Assembly: GCA_039707465.1 (NCBI GenBank)
Contig: CM077643.1
Span: 319,367,919 to 319,431,918 of the forward strand
Length of the DNA: 64,000 nt
Reading direction: 5' to 3'
DNA from: Rhabdophis nuchalis
Lineage: Eukaryota > Chordata > Lepidosauria > Squamata > Natricidae
Both the position numbers and the translations under genes were made by a program. The notes beneath the pieces were generated by a model. It had not been told where the DNA came from. It made no database searches and saw only the letters and a list, made by a program, of their open reading frames with translations. Positions 32,924-44,217 of the stretch are shown piece after piece. Each line of letters starts with the position of its first letter. The first letter of the stretch is position 1.

Positions 32924-34395
32924 TATAGTGCATTTGGAAAGTATTCAGACCCCTTTCACATTTGCCAATTTTATTATGCTGCAGCCTATAGTTGGAATTT
33001 TTTTCTGATTAATCAGCACTCCATAATGATAAAGTGAAAACAAAATTGTAGAAATGTCTATAAATTTATTACACAGAACAAAAATGAAATATCACCTTCA
33101 GACCTTTGTTGAAGCACCTTTGGCAGCAATTACAGTCTTGTTTTTTTCCCGGTATGATGAAGCAAGCTTTGCACATCTGGATGGGAGGATATTCTGCCAT
33201 TCTTCCTTGCAAATCCTCAGTCAGTTTGGATGGCGACCGTCGACAGACAGTCATATCCAGGTCCCTCAAGAGATGTTCAATAAGATTCAAGTCAGGGCTC
33301 TGACTGGACCGCTCTAGGACATTCACAGAGTTGTACCTAAGCCATTCCTGTATTGTCTTGGTTGTGTAGTTAAGATCATTGTCATGTTGGAAAGTGAACC
33401 TTCAGCCCTGAATTTCTGGTGCCATGGAACAGGTTTTCATTGAAGATATCTCTGTACTTTGCCCCATTCAGCATTCCCCCATCTCTGACCAGCTTCCCAG
33501 TCCCTGCTGCTGAAAAACACTCCCATAGCATGATGCTGCCACCACCATGCTCATCACTGGGCAGGTGATGAGCGGTGCCTGGTTTCCTCCAGACACAATG
33601 TTTAGAATTGAGAGTCCTTCAGGTGCTATTTTGCAAACTTCAAGCAGTTTTTCATGTGTTTTGTACCGAGGAGAAGCTTCTATCTAGCCACTCTGCCATA
33701 AAGCCCAGATTGGTGGAGGGCTGTAGTGATGGTTGTCCTTCTAGAACTCTGTCCCATCTCCACACAGGTTTTCTGGAGCTCAGTCAGAGTGACCATCGGG
33801 TTTCTTACTCACCTCTCTTACTAAAGCCCTTCTCTCCTGATTGCTCAGTTTGACAGGGTGTCCAGCTACTTGTTTTTCCAAACTTCTCCCATTTGAGAAC
33901 AATGGAGGCCACTGTGCTCTTCAGTGCGGCAGAAATTTTATTGTAGCCTTCCCCAGATCTGTGCTTTGCCATAATTCTGTCTCTGAGCTTTGCAGGGAGC
34001 TCTTTTGATATCATGGCTTTTGCTCTGCTACAATATGCATTGTCAATCCTCTATAGAGAGGCATGTCCTTTTCCAACTCATGTCCAATTAATTTAACACT
34101 GCAATCAAAGTGTACAAACTTGTCAGCAACAATCAAGAGAAATGGGAGGCAGCAGAGCTAAATTTCAAGTGTTGTTGCAAAGGGTCTGCATACTTATGCC
34201 AATGTGATGTTTCAGTTGTTTTTTCTTTTTAATAAATTTACAGACATTTCTAAAATTAAGTTTTCATGTTGTAATTATGGGGTACCGAGTGTAGATTAAT
34301 CAGAAAAAAATAATAATTTCAATAATGTAGAATCAGGCTGCAGCACATCAAAATTGACCAAAGTGAAGGTCTGAATACTTTCTGAATGCATTGTA
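32924..34395 (-). mobile_element. Tc1-family transposon, full ends, dead
   Basis: Inverted repeats TAGTGCATTTGGAAAGTATT (from 32926) and AATACTTTCTGAATGCATTG (to 34393) are bordered by TA on both sides. The 1,468-bp length is normal for Tc1 elements, which are about 1.3-1.7 kb with one transposase gene. The transposase lies on the minus strand and is broken. Both ends are well preserved, so it inserted as a complete unit. Confidence 0.92.
33069..34014 (-). pseudogene. Tc1 transposase pseudogene
   Basis: The minus frame from 34014 starts MISKELPAKLRDRIMAKH and continues EGYNKISAALKSTVASIV, a typical Tc1 N-terminal paired-type helix-turn-helix DNA-binding region. Downstream pieces in other frames end with ERSSQSPDLNLIEHLLRDLD, which holds the last acidic residue of the DDE catalytic triad (Glu codon at 33276-33278), then a C-terminal helix. 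At least two frameshifts separate the first 69 codons from the last 85. The intact family protein is about 340 residues. Confidence 0.88.
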
Positions 34396-34552
34396 TAGTC
34401 TGACTAAGTCATAAATATTTGCATGCAATTACAATAGGTTTTGGGTTAAACTAGTATATGTACCTGTCCACTCTGGTTCAGCACTTTATCCATATATACT
34501 TGGGGATGAGTCTCATCATCTGAAGTGACATTTAAATTAAGCAAATATATAA

Positions 34553-34775
34553 TGGGACAAGCTCCCGTCCATCCAACCTATCAATTTAAAAGCATGGAAA
34601 TGCAAGTAGATTAATAGGTACCAGTTTAGTGGGAAGGTAATAGCATTCCGAGCACCTTTATCATATGGCCATGTTGGCTACCACAGAAATTGTCTTCAGA
34701 CAATGCTAGCCAAAAAAAGGAGATGAACAATGTGCCCTAAAGTCAGACAGGGAAAGCTTTACCTTACTTAGACAT
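34553..34775 (+). mobile_element. Old Sauria-type SINE
   Basis: The body retains AAAAGCATGGAAATGCAAGT, GTGGGAAGGTAATAGC, ATGGCCATGTTGGC and a 3' part GGGAAAGCTTTACCTTAC, matching the younger SINEs. The tRNA-like head is unrecognisable. No target duplication was found. Confidence 0.65.
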
Positions 34776-35896
34776 AATGCTTGGCTATATAATATAGAAT
34801 GCTCTTTAGAAATGCATCTTTAGCAATCTGGCTTTTTCTAAATGTATTGGGACCTTGATGGAGATTTTGGGCTAGCCTAACACTGCTGAGATAAAGTAGT
34901 CTGTTTATACTAAAGTTCATTATACAGCATGTCCTTCTTCAAACCAAATTAATCTTCTAGGATGGTGTTTCTCCTCCTGCAACAATTATAGCTGTAAGAT
35001 TTGATATTTGTTTAAGATTTAGTTTCTGAAATGAGATTTTGCTACAAAGGAACAGAACTGAAAACAACTGAAGCTATTTTGTTTTTCCTTGCTTTCTCCA
35101 TTATTTTCCAGCTGAAACCTCCCAAGAGCATAATTGCAACTGAGTCACTGATGCATTCGAATCTTGCTATTCTGGCTTAATAAAGGCTTAAATTAGCCGT
35201 AGGTCTCATCATCTGAAGTAACATTTTAAATTAAAAAGTCCTAGCTATTCATTTAATATAGATTTAATAAGACATTTGTTCATTAATAAAAAAAAACAGC
35301 TCATCACTGCATATTAAAACATATTAATGTTGAAGTTTACATATATAGACATAATTGATTTACAAATCTTTAAAATGCTTAAGTGTCTGTTGGTATTAGT
35401 TATGGCTTGTTACCGTAAACATGCTGAAAGATTCACAGCTTTTGTAAATCTGAATGAACCACTTTTCAGTTTATAAAGCAGTTCAAATTGTCTGATATAA
35501 GCATTATTTAACTATAGAAAAATCTATAATATTACAAACTAGATGAAAGGAAGGAGAAAAGTAACTGGAAGAGGAATGCCATGAAATTAGAGTAGGCCAT
35601 TCAAAGGGACTCTTTCTGTGAGAATGAAACAGTTTGATCTTTATATATTTATTCATCAAATACATTAATTTGAACAGTTCCCTGGACATCCTTTTGAGCG
35701 CCAGACTCAGTTAATGCTACTGCAAAGAGCTAGTTAGGCCTGTCACTCAGATGTGAAATTAGCTTAATTTCCCAGTTGAATCTTCAACTGGATACATAAA
35801 CATATTTTATGTTCATAGGTGCTTTCTCATTTGAATAGGCCTAGATAATTCTGATGAAATGCACAAAAGACCTTGCAAAGCTGTAACTGGCTAATA
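34776..35896. other. Unique AT-rich DNA, no gene seen
   Basis: No recognisable repeats or supported open frame. Confidence 0.45.
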
Positions 35897-36047
35897 CCTT
35901 AGCTCAGGGGTCCCCAACCTTTGCAACTTTAAGTCTGAAGGACTTCAGCTCCCAGACTTCTCCAGCCAGCAAAGCTGGCTGGAGAAGTCTGGGAGCTGAA
36001 GTCCTTCAGACTTAAAGTTGCAAAGGTTGGGGACCCCTGCCTTAGCT
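35897..36047. mobile_element. Perfect 135-bp palindromic hAT MITE
   Basis: The element 35905-36039 consists of two 66-base arms that are exact reverse complements around a 3-base loop (AAA). Ends are CAGGGGTCCCCAACC and its complement. The 8-bp duplication CCTTAGCT is perfect (35897-35904, 36040-36047). No arm mutations and no TSD mutations point to a young insertion or to arm correction. Transcription of either strand would give a 66-bp hairpin. Confidence 0.96.
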
Positions 36048-36125
36048 GAAATATGGAGTAAGGTTAGGTTTTTGAGGCCGAGGACTTGGGAAAGTGCCTC
36101 TGTGATGCAGCACTAAAGGTTCATA

Positions 36126-36272
36126 CTTTAGTTCAGTGTTTCTCAATCTCTGACAACTCCCAGATGTGTGAACTTTAATTCCCAGAATTCTCCAGCCAAC
36201 AAGTTGGAGAATTGTGGGAGTTGATGTCCACACCTCTTAAAGTTGCTAAGATTGGGAAGCACAGCTTTAGTT
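36126..36272. mobile_element. Palindromic hAT MITE, diverged
   Basis: The element 36134-36264 has left tip CAGTGTTTCTCAATC and decayed right tip TTGGGAAGCACAG. The duplication CTTTAGTT is perfect (36126-36133, 36265-36272). The arms contain the CCCAGAATTCTCCAGCCAAC core but have drifted. It lies only about 80 bp from the perfect palindrome at 35905. Confidence 0.88.
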
Positions 36273-36634
36273 TGTTGCATGTTTTCAAAGATCTTGAAGA
36301 AGTGCTTTGATGGATGGCAGGCTTAGCAAAATCTCATGATGATACCCCCCAAAAATAAAAGACAAGTGAAACTGAGCAGTGGACCATAGGGAAATGATTT
36401 CTTGAACTGACTCAATCCCATTGATAGTGAATCTTTCCAAAATGCTTCAAAACTGTAGAGAAGAAACTTGAAAATTTAAACAGTCAGGAGCTGATGTGTG
36501 TTTTTCTCTGTCCATGGAAATGATAGCTACTATCTATTACTCTCATAGTTATATTCATGCATGCCTCATGTTCACTCCATCTTAGTATTACCCGAACTTT
36601 GTGTTGAACAACAAAAATGTTTAGTTGCAAATAG

Positions 36635-37090
36635 TCTGTAGAGATTCTCAATCATCTGGGTCATGGTTGTCCCAAAGGTGTTTTTTCAGGAGGCAACTGG
36701 ACTTTCTTGTTTGTTTCCCCCCCCCCCCCCTTTTGAAGATGTTTTGCTTCTCATCCAAGAAGCTTCTTCAGCTCTTGACAGGATAGTGGGGAATGGAAGG
36801 ATTTATATTCCTTGCAGACAGCTGGTCATTTGCATCCTTTTAGAGGGTCGTTGAAGCCCTTGGAGGTTTATCTGTGTCCTTTGGGTCACCTGAGTAGTGC
36901 TCCTGGCTGCTGCAGTCTGCAATTTCTCCACCCTCCTCTGGAAATCCATTCCTTCTCCCACACCATTCAAAAGGTGTTCATTCCAAAGATTGTTTTTCAG
37001 GAGGCAACTGGACTTTCTTGGTTTTTTTTTCACCTTTTGAAGATGTTTTGCTTCTCATCCAAGAAGCTTTTTCAGCTCTGACAGGAAAGT
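36635..37090. repeat. Interspersed repeat with duplicated ends (Penelope-like?)
   Basis: Two ~105-bp blocks, 36665-36786 and 36980-37088, are directly repeated: TTCAGGAGGCAACTGGACTT, then a T/C-rich stretch, then TTTTGAAGATGTTTTGCTTC. About 190 bp of different sequence lie between. Single diverged copies of the block occur at 44895-45010 and 47750-47870. Direct terminal repeats of this kind occur in Penelope-like elements, but no Penelope RT or GIY-YIG motif is present, so the class is a guess. Confidence 0.5.
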
Positions 37091-39325
37091 GTAAGTAGCA
37101 TTGAGTAGCAAATGTTAAGATGTATATGTATTATTTGTCATACATATACGTACATGGCAGTTTTTCATAGAATTTGGTTTGAGGAAGTACTTCCTTTCCC
37201 CGTATGTATATTACAATGATCCTTCCTTCTATCCCTGCTATCTCTTTCTTTTTAGAATCATGTATGTTGCTGATAATGTCCTTTATCCTGGATTAATTCA
37301 GTCAGGAGGAAGATCCAGCAGCAGAAAAACATTAACTGACTCTGCGCCAACTGTTACCTCAGTCCATTATTGTTGCTTCCAGTGAAGAAGAGCTTGATTA
37401 AAGGAAGGCTGTGTTGTCATTACAGTTGCTGTGCATTTCATTCTGCAGCCCTATTGTTTTCCTCCGGCTCCTCAAAAGGGTGAGGAAGGAAAGGAGCCTG
37501 GGAATTCCTGTCAACATCCCCGGTTGGCCTGTTTTCCCAACTTATGCTGAAGCATCTGCTGCCAAGGATGAATACACCCCTCTGTCTTAGTAGATCAGTG
37601 AATGCTCCAGCGGTTTCCTGTCCTTGTATTCAACTTTCAGTCCTGCCCATCCAGCTTCTAAGGCAAGCCCCGGCGAGCCGAACCGGGCTCCAATGGTGTG
37701 GTTTTCCCTTTGTGAGCTCTGAGCTGCAGGACCGATGTTGTGAACAATCTTGCCTCAAGGGCAGTGCATTCTTCTTGTGCTGTCTGAGAGGGTCTGCGTT
37801 GTTCTAGCTTTTATCATGTTTATTTCACTTTTCATTCCCATCTTTTTGATTGTTTGCCTTTGGGCAGATTTCTGTTCTCTAGCTAAAGATGCAGCTTCAC
37901 ATTGAATTAATGCGTGTCTCCCTGCCAGCTAAGGAGGCGTCTGTCTACCACTGAAGAAGCTAACCAAATAAAGAGTAGGTGTCACTCTTTTGTTTATGGT
38001 GGGAATTTGATGACAAGCTGCACCAAGTTACAGCCCCACTCCCCGAATCTTAACCAGCTTGATTGCACTGTAGGCACTGTTATTTCGACAGTCTTGCTCA
38101 CCAGCATCTGGTATAATTGGAAGCAGCAGCCAGCAGGTATCAAATGTCAGTATGAATTGTCTCCTGCTGCGTGAGCATTGACTATGAAATTGATTTGCTG
38201 TCTCTCTCTCTCCCCCTGGTTTTTTCTTTTGTGCAGTTCTGTAATGACAATAATGCAAAAAGCCCAGTTGGTATAAGGCTACAAATATCTGGATTGCAAC
38301 TAGATGGCACTGCAAAGATACAGAAAATGCTAGGCTTTGGCTGCCCTCTAGAGATAATCCAGATTTGTGCTAATATGCATATGTATTTTCTCATCGCATG
38401 ATTCCCATTCCTGGGTATATCGTGTTATACAGAATTCAGAAAAAGAAGAGTATGAAATGGGAAACCAAGAAAATGACAGGCCTGAGATACAAAGAAGAAA
38501 AGGAAATATGACTGAAAGTAACTCTCTGTTCTTTTCTGTGCTTGTAAACCATCCTTGCTACTACATGTCTATAAACAGCTTCATACATTTCCCTTTGTTC
38601 ATTAAACTTTTTAAAAACTAAACTTTAATGTTTAGCTTGTCTAAAATGATCTCTTAGATGGTCTCATAAACCACACCTTTCAATCTCCCATTTTTTCTCA
38701 ATTTGTTTATTATCCTTTCTGTAATTGTTTTGAATTTGATTTCTCTGGGTAGGATTGCTCTGTTTTGTATTCAGTCTACATTCAATAAATCTATTTATCT
38801 GACTTTCTTAAGCCTGCTTGGGTGTGCAGAGTTAAATTTCCATATGTGGTATGAAGTTTTTACATGTGGCACTGCCCAAAAATGACCTGTTCCATTCAGA
38901 ACCTCCCTTGTAATTTTATTAATTTTCTCAATCTTTCATCCTATATAAATCATGTTGGCATATTATATTTATTTCATGTGTATGTATGAATAGATTTAAC
39001 CTATATATTCAAAACATACCTCTTTCAAACTAGATGCCCAACAAATAACCCCATTCTGGTTTATTTTTGGATCCCTGAGTAGCCTGATCACATTTTCTGT
39101 ACTCTTTCATTTTCTTTTGACCATTTAGGTTATCTAGTTAGAGCATTCATTCAGAATGTTGCATCTATTACTAACCTATGGATAGTCACTTTCATATTCA
39201 GCCAAACAAGTAGGTCAGTTCATACATTCTGACCTACATCTTAGTCTTTTCATTTATAATTTAATCCTACATTTATTTATTAACCCCACTCCTGCCCAGA
39301 ATCAGACCAGCTTTCCTATATGTGT
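37091..39325. other. Unique DNA, candidate conserved block
   Basis: About 2.2 kb with no recognised mobile element. The part 37400-38340 is less AT-rich than its surroundings, has mixed composition and no simple repeats. Open frames there (up to about 95 codons) show no domain, and no splice-framed exon could be argued. Confidence 0.3.
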
Positions 39326-39625
39326 TATAATACAATACAATAGCAGAGTTGGACGGGACCTTGTAGGTCTTCTAGTCCAACCCCCTGCATGGGCAGGAAC
39401 CTTATACCATTTCAGACAAATGTCTATCTAACATCTTCTTAAAGACTTCCAGGGTTGGGGCATTCACAACTTCTGGAGGCAAGCTGTTCCAGAGGTTAAT
39501 TGTTCTAACTGTCAGGAAATTTCTCCTTAGTTCTAAGTTGCTTCTCTCCTTGATTAGTTTCCACCCATTGCTTCTTGTTCTGCCCCCTGGTGCCTTGGAG
39601 AATAGTTTGACTCCCTCTGCTCCAT
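39326..39625 (-). mobile_element. CR1 LINE 3' end
   Basis: Antisense CR1 3' UTR and C-terminus: TACAATAGCAGAGTTGGACG, TCTTCTAGTCCAACCCCCTGC, AAGCTGTTCCAGAGG and TTTCTCCTTAGTTCTAAGTTG are all CR1 hallmarks. The 5' boundary near 39625 is approximate. Confidence 0.88.
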
Positions 39626-39995
39626 CTTTCTCTTCATTTCAGAGACACACAGCATATTTCCCCCTCTTTTTGCTTCACCAATGAGTCCATGCTCTTTTCC
39701 ATTTTTTCCCTTTATATTACAGATTGAGATCCTCTATGTACCTTGGTCATCAACACATGGGCCACACATAGTGTCCTACGTGGCCCATCATGGCCTTAAT
39801 CAATTGAGGCTCTTGTCTCGTGCTTCCTAATAATATAGTGAGATGTAAATGAGGCTCCCAGACTATGCAAAATGCAGCAATTAACAAAAAGCAATGTTTG
39901 ATATATTTTGGTCCAAGTCCTACAAGCATAATTTTATTCATGCTATTCTATGCAAGCTTGGATCACTAATCTTAGCCTGTATCCCACCAGCTGGG

Positions 39996-39997
<2 letters not shown>

Positions 39998-40030
<33 letters not shown>
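39998..40030. repeat. (AC)n microsatellite
   Basis: About 16 uninterrupted AC units. Confidence 0.95.
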
Positions 40031-40034
<4 letters not shown>

Positions 40035-40323
40035 GCTAATATACAGTCAGGATTTTTTGCAACCCAGATATGATAGCTCTAACTCTAGGAAAATTGACTA
40101 CTTGAGAGGTTTAGTGGAAAGAATTAATACATTATTTTAAAATACCACTACTGCTGCTGAAATACAACTGTCTGGACCAGACTATGACATGCCAAACTTT
40201 ATTGCTATTAAACAGCATCAATGATTCTCTAAAGAAAAGTAAGATTCTTTAGCGCTATTGCTAAATATGGTTAGGGGAATACTTGCCTTTTATTCATTAG
40301 TTTCATATGTTCTCACTTGAAGC

Positions 40324-40476
40324 TTCTGGGCCAGTGGTGGGATTCAGCCAGTTTGCACCACTTTGGGAGAACCTGTTGTTACCTTCTGAACAGTTTGGTG
40401 AACTGGTTTTTGGGGAAAAATCATTAGGACAGAGAACCAGTTGTTAAATTATTTGAATCCTTCCACTGTTCTGAGG
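40324..40476. mobile_element. hAT MITE, 137 bp
   Basis: The element 40332-40468 has ends CAGTGGTGGGATTCAGCC and GAATCCTTCCACTG. Flanks TTCTGGGC and TTCTGAGG agree at 6 of 8. A fragment of the same family lies at the right edge of the window (63898-63945). Confidence 0.82.
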
Positions 40477-40870
40477 GATTGGAAAATAAAGATAGTTACC
40501 TGCATCTAGAAACATGCTAAGAAGAAAATTGTATTTTTAAGCTTTCCATTTCCAGAACAAAATATCCTTCAGCTACTTAGTTCTCCTTCAAATGCTTAAT
40601 CTCACTCATTTGGCTCTGGCCAAATCAGGCTATGGTTTCTTCTACAACTGTGATTAACCCCTGTGAGAACCATTTTTGACCTCAAGACTCTGAGTTGTTC
40701 CTTTTTTCATCCCTGACACTCAGCCCAGTTACAATGGCATGACTTCTTGCTATTGTGAGGCAAGAAGCAGATGAAAACTATAGTGTATGTCCTAAAATAA
40801 CCATTACCATTAAGCAAAGAAAAGCTCTGTTTCATACTCCCGAATTAAAGACATTATAGCAAACCATCAT
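40477..40870. other. Unique DNA, no gene seen
   Basis: Nothing recognisable. Confidence 0.4.
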
Positions 40871-40875
40871 CAAGC

Positions 40876-40934
40876 AGTTTCATGGTATAATGGTCAGCAA
40901 TCCAGTGATTTGAGTTCACATCTCAGGGAGACCT
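40876..40934 (+). pseudogene. tRNA-Gln-like pseudogene lacking the anticodon
   Basis: The 59 bases follow a glutamine tRNA: an acceptor-like AGTTTC, CATGGTATAATGGTCAGCA (D arm and A box), ATCCAGTGATT, and GAGTTCACATCTC (T arm and B box), ending GAGACCT. About 13 bases covering the 5' side of the anticodon stem and the anticodon are absent. The ends can still pair loosely. It cannot make a working tRNA. Alternatively it could be the head of a SINE. Confidence 0.55.
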
Positions 40935-40944
40935 TACCTTCCTA

Positions 40945-41165
40945 TTTGAGAGCCAGCATGCTGTACTAATTAACTACTCCTTAACATCTAGTTCAGTAAA
41001 GGATAAAACAGGCTTTATTCTATCTTCAATAGAAGATTGGAAAGCTCACTGGATAACTTTGGGTGAGTCACATTGTCACAGACCAACCTACCTCACAATT
41101 TTATTGTTGTAGAGAAAAATAAGAAGTGAAAGCACTATCAATGCCTTTTTGAGCTTCTAAACCAA
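40945..41165 (+). mobile_element. SINE with MIR-like core
   Basis: The head AGAGCCAGCATGCTGTACTAA is a decayed SINE start. The later GGATAACTTTGGGTGAGTCAC and CCAACCTACCTCAC correspond to the core and tail of the copy at 23968. It lies just after the tRNA-Gln-like sequence. Confidence 0.55.
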
Positions 41166-41294
41166 AGCCCCTTCATGTGATGCCCCCCCTTCCCAATATT
41201 CAATCTGTAATTACTCCCCACACTCCACCAGCTAGGAAAGATGTATCCTCTCTATTTTCAGGGAACATTCTCAACCAGGTGTTCTTGGCTTTCT

Positions 41295-41745
41295 ACAGTT
41301 TACTTTACTTTATTGTCATTGTATGTATATACACAGTTTACACATAACACCCAGAGACCAGGTCCAACATACATAACAATCCCCAAACACACTCCCACCC
41401 ACCAAAAAATTCCCCGCCCCTAAACCACCCAAGCATCCACACAACAGATCAAGTAGTGCTGTCCAATAGCTCATGGATGGTGGCCCTTTAGTTCATTGTT
41501 GAGTGCAATTATAGCTCTGGGATAAAAGCTATTCAGAAGACGTGTGGTCCTAGTTTTAATTGTTCTGTATCTTCTGCCAGAAGGCAACAGTCTATTGTAA
41601 GCAGGCTGGGAAGAGTCTCTGAGGATGTTATGCAACTTCCTCAAACAGCAAGATGCAAAGATGTCATCCAGGGCTGGTAGCTGGAGCCCGATGATATTCT
41701 GGGCAGTTTTAATGATACAGTTCCCATCACTCTCAATTGCTAACT
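41295..41745 (-). mobile_element. Rex1/CR1-like LINE 3' end
   Basis: The minus strand reads an open run at about 41745-41475: AQNIIGLQLPALDDIF, LRKLHNILRDSSQPAYNRL, LPSGRRYRTIKTRTTRLLN and SFYPRAIIALNNELKG, then a stop. This is the C-terminus of a non-LTR retrotransposon ORF. A 3' UTR follows and ends in sequence antisense to ACAATGACAATAAAGT. Naming it Rex1-like is recollection. A related 3' end lies at 57531-57650. Confidence 0.7.
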
Positions 41746-41872
41746 CAGATTAATGATTGTTGCCAACCAGGAAATTATATAAAAGTCACCAAATTCTGCT
41801 GTCTGTGATATAACATGATTTTATAATTTGGATTTTGCATCGTGTTTTGTAAGAATCCCATTTATATTCCAA

Positions 41873-42236
41873 TTAGCAAAGGCATAGAGATGCGGTGGCT
41901 CAGTGACTAAGACGCTGAGCTTGTCGATCAGAAAGGTCGACAGTTCGGCGGTTCGAATCCCTAGTATCGTGTAATGGAGTGAGCTCCTGTTACTTGTTCC
42001 AGCATCTGCCAACCTAGCAGTTTGAAAGCAGGTAAAAATGCAAGTAGAAAAATAGGGACACCTTTGGTGGGAAGGTAACAGTGTTCTGTGTGCCTTTGAT
42101 GTTTAGTCATGCTGGCCACATGACCACAAAGACATCTTCGGACAGTGCTGGCTCTTTGGCTTTGAAACGGAGATGAGCAGAGTCAGGAATGACTAGCACA
42201 TATGTGCGAGGGGAACCTTTATCTTTAGCAAAGGCA
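41873..42236 (+). mobile_element. Sauria-type SINE, well preserved
   Basis: Nearly complete: A box GGTGGCTCAGTGACTAAG, B box GGTTCGAATCCC, tail GAGGGGAACCTTTATCTT. A perfect 12-bp duplication TTAGCAAAGGCA flanks it (41873-41884, 42225-42236). It is one of the better-preserved copies here. Confidence 0.93.
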
Positions 42237-42958
42237 ATGATTCTCTTTTCTTTTTGTAACCATGCACATTTGAGGAGATTCCTTATGAATTACAAATGCT
42301 CTTTCTTCGTCTTCTTACATTCGCAAATGTGTTTGCATTTCATAAAGAATCTTCACAAGTGTACAAAGTTCCATTCTGAATCGTATGTATTTTATCCCTT
42401 AAAGATAATCAAGATCACACAGATACCCATCAAATTTCACAGAGAGGGCTATAAACCGCCTGAGAAAAATCAGAAAGAACATTGATAATTGAATTCTCTC
42501 TGTTTAGAAAACGAGAACATTGGAGAAAAGCGGCAAGAACATCTGGTGTATTCAGCTGGGCCTTCCTGCCAGAGTTTAATTGTGTTTCTGCACCAACAAT
42601 TAGTTGCAAAGCAATCTGGGAGTGCATGATGGGACACATTATATATCCCATCATACGTTATATAGGCATATAATTGCCCAAATAGACTCCCCCTTTGTTA
42701 ACTGCTAAGGTTGAAGTCGAGACTGTTTCCCCTAAAATCCAAATCCCGTGCAAGCAGCTGCAATTCTGACAATAAATCTGATTGCTTGCAACAATTTGGT
42801 GGGTCTTCTGCTGTGCTACAAGTTATTTAGACTACTACACTGCCAAGATCAAGTGGAGTTTAAGCATGCCAGGTCTCGCATTTTAAAAAATTAGCCTATT
42901 CCCACACAAATTGCAGACCAGTTGGACCTTTCTCTTGTAGATCACGTAAAGACATCTA
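42237..42958. other. Unique DNA, no gene seen
   Basis: Nothing recognisable apart from short unsupported open frames. Confidence 0.4.
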
Positions 42959-43307
42959 TATAAAGTTAAAGGATGCAGTGGCTCAGTGGCTAAGATGCTG
43001 AGCTTGTCGATCAGGAAGGTCGGCAGTTCGAATCCCTAGTGCCACGTAATGGAGTGAGCTCCTGTTACTTGTCCCAGCTTCTGCCAATCTAGCAATTCGA
43101 AAGCATGTAAAGATGCAAGTAGAAAAATAGGGTCTACCTTGGTGGGAAGGTAACAGCGTTCTGTGCACCTTTGGCATTTAGTCATGCTGGTCATATCACC
43201 ACAACTTCAGACAGCGCTGGCTTTTTGTCTTTGAAATGGAGATGAGCACCGCCCCCTAGAGTCAGGAATGACTAGCACATATGTGCGAGAGGAACCTTAT
43301 AAAGTTA
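42959..43307 (+). mobile_element. Sauria-type SINE
   Basis: Full-length-looking copy 42969-43297 with intact A and B boxes, lacking the GGCGGTT segment between the head stems. The 10-bp duplication TATAAAGTTA is perfect (42959-42968, 43298-43307). The tail stops at GAACCT without TTTACC repeats. Confidence 0.91.
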
Positions 43308-43890
43308 TTACTTCACTTCTTTCACTGTAAGTTATAGAACTTATGCATTATATTTCTGTATACTGATTTGCTATTGTGGCTTCAGTATATCCACCCAAAC
43401 AATAGAAATCTTCAGATAAGGGGCAATGATATGCCTGATCAGAAGGAAAGGAAGCAAAAGGACTGATTTTGAACAAATCAACTTATTTTAAACAAAGTCA
43501 CACTATTCATGTTACCCTGCATAAGAAGTCATGTAATCCACAATCAAAAGGAAAAGGAGTTAAAAAGCACTTCCTCTATAATCATCCAGTCATAGCAAAA
43601 CCAAAAGCAATATGTTGTAGCCCATTTAAATTTAGCCCTATCTTGATGTTCTACATATTATCAGTTTTCCCTGGTGTTGATCACATCAGATAAATTATGC
43701 TGCTGCCATCTGCAAATCAGTTGCTGGGTTTTATAGCAATACCAGAAATCAATTCATCAGATGAGAATTACTACAGTAAAGTAGCTACTAAGGGCTATAT
43801 GTACAGCCAAAAATGACATGGCAACATCTTTATTTCTGCCGAGTCCCCTGTTACTTTGCCTTCCATGTGACAGAGAATTCAGTAATGTAA
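43308..43890. other. Unique DNA, no gene seen
   Basis: Nothing recognisable. Confidence 0.4.
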
Positions 43891-43891
43891 C

Positions 43892-43995
43892 TGTATTACT
43901 ACTATCCTATATTATTATGTATACTGTATATATTATAATGTATTATTATGTATAATACTATTAATATACAATGTAACTGTATTACTATTATCCTT
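43892..43995. repeat. AT-rich duplicated segment
   Basis: TGTAACTGTATTACTA...ATCC occurs at about 43887-43908 and again at 43972-43993. Between them are AT-rich, partly self-complementary TATTATGTATA motifs. Confidence 0.65.
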
Positions 43996-44004
43996 CTCAC
44001 TTTC

Positions 44005-44140
44005 TAATTACATTCTACTATTGGTTTCTTATGGTTATATTACTTTGTTGTTTGTATGTACACGTGAGACTTATGCACTGGAGACAAATTTCTTGTGTGT
44101 CCTACCATACTTGGCCAATAAAGAATATTCTGTTCTATTT
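44005..44140 (+). mobile_element. Non-LTR 3' end with ATTCT tail
   Basis: Contains TTGTATGTACACGTGAG, ACAAATTTCTTGTGTGTCC and CTTGGCCAATAAAGAAT followed by an ATTCTGTTCTATT tail. This resembles the 3' end shared by the Rex1-like fragments in the window. The 5' limit is unclear. Confidence 0.5.
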
Positions 44141-44217
44141 GTGCCAGTCCCAACCCATAAGAGAGGCAGTCTTAAATTGTCCTTAGTGTGATACTGTCAT
44201 AAGAGTAGTTTTCCCAA

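Noticed and set aside
37780..38240. Possible exon with a polypyrimidine-AG acceptor near 38236
   Set aside because: The downstream frame is short, lacks a domain and no matching donor or conserved peptide was evident.
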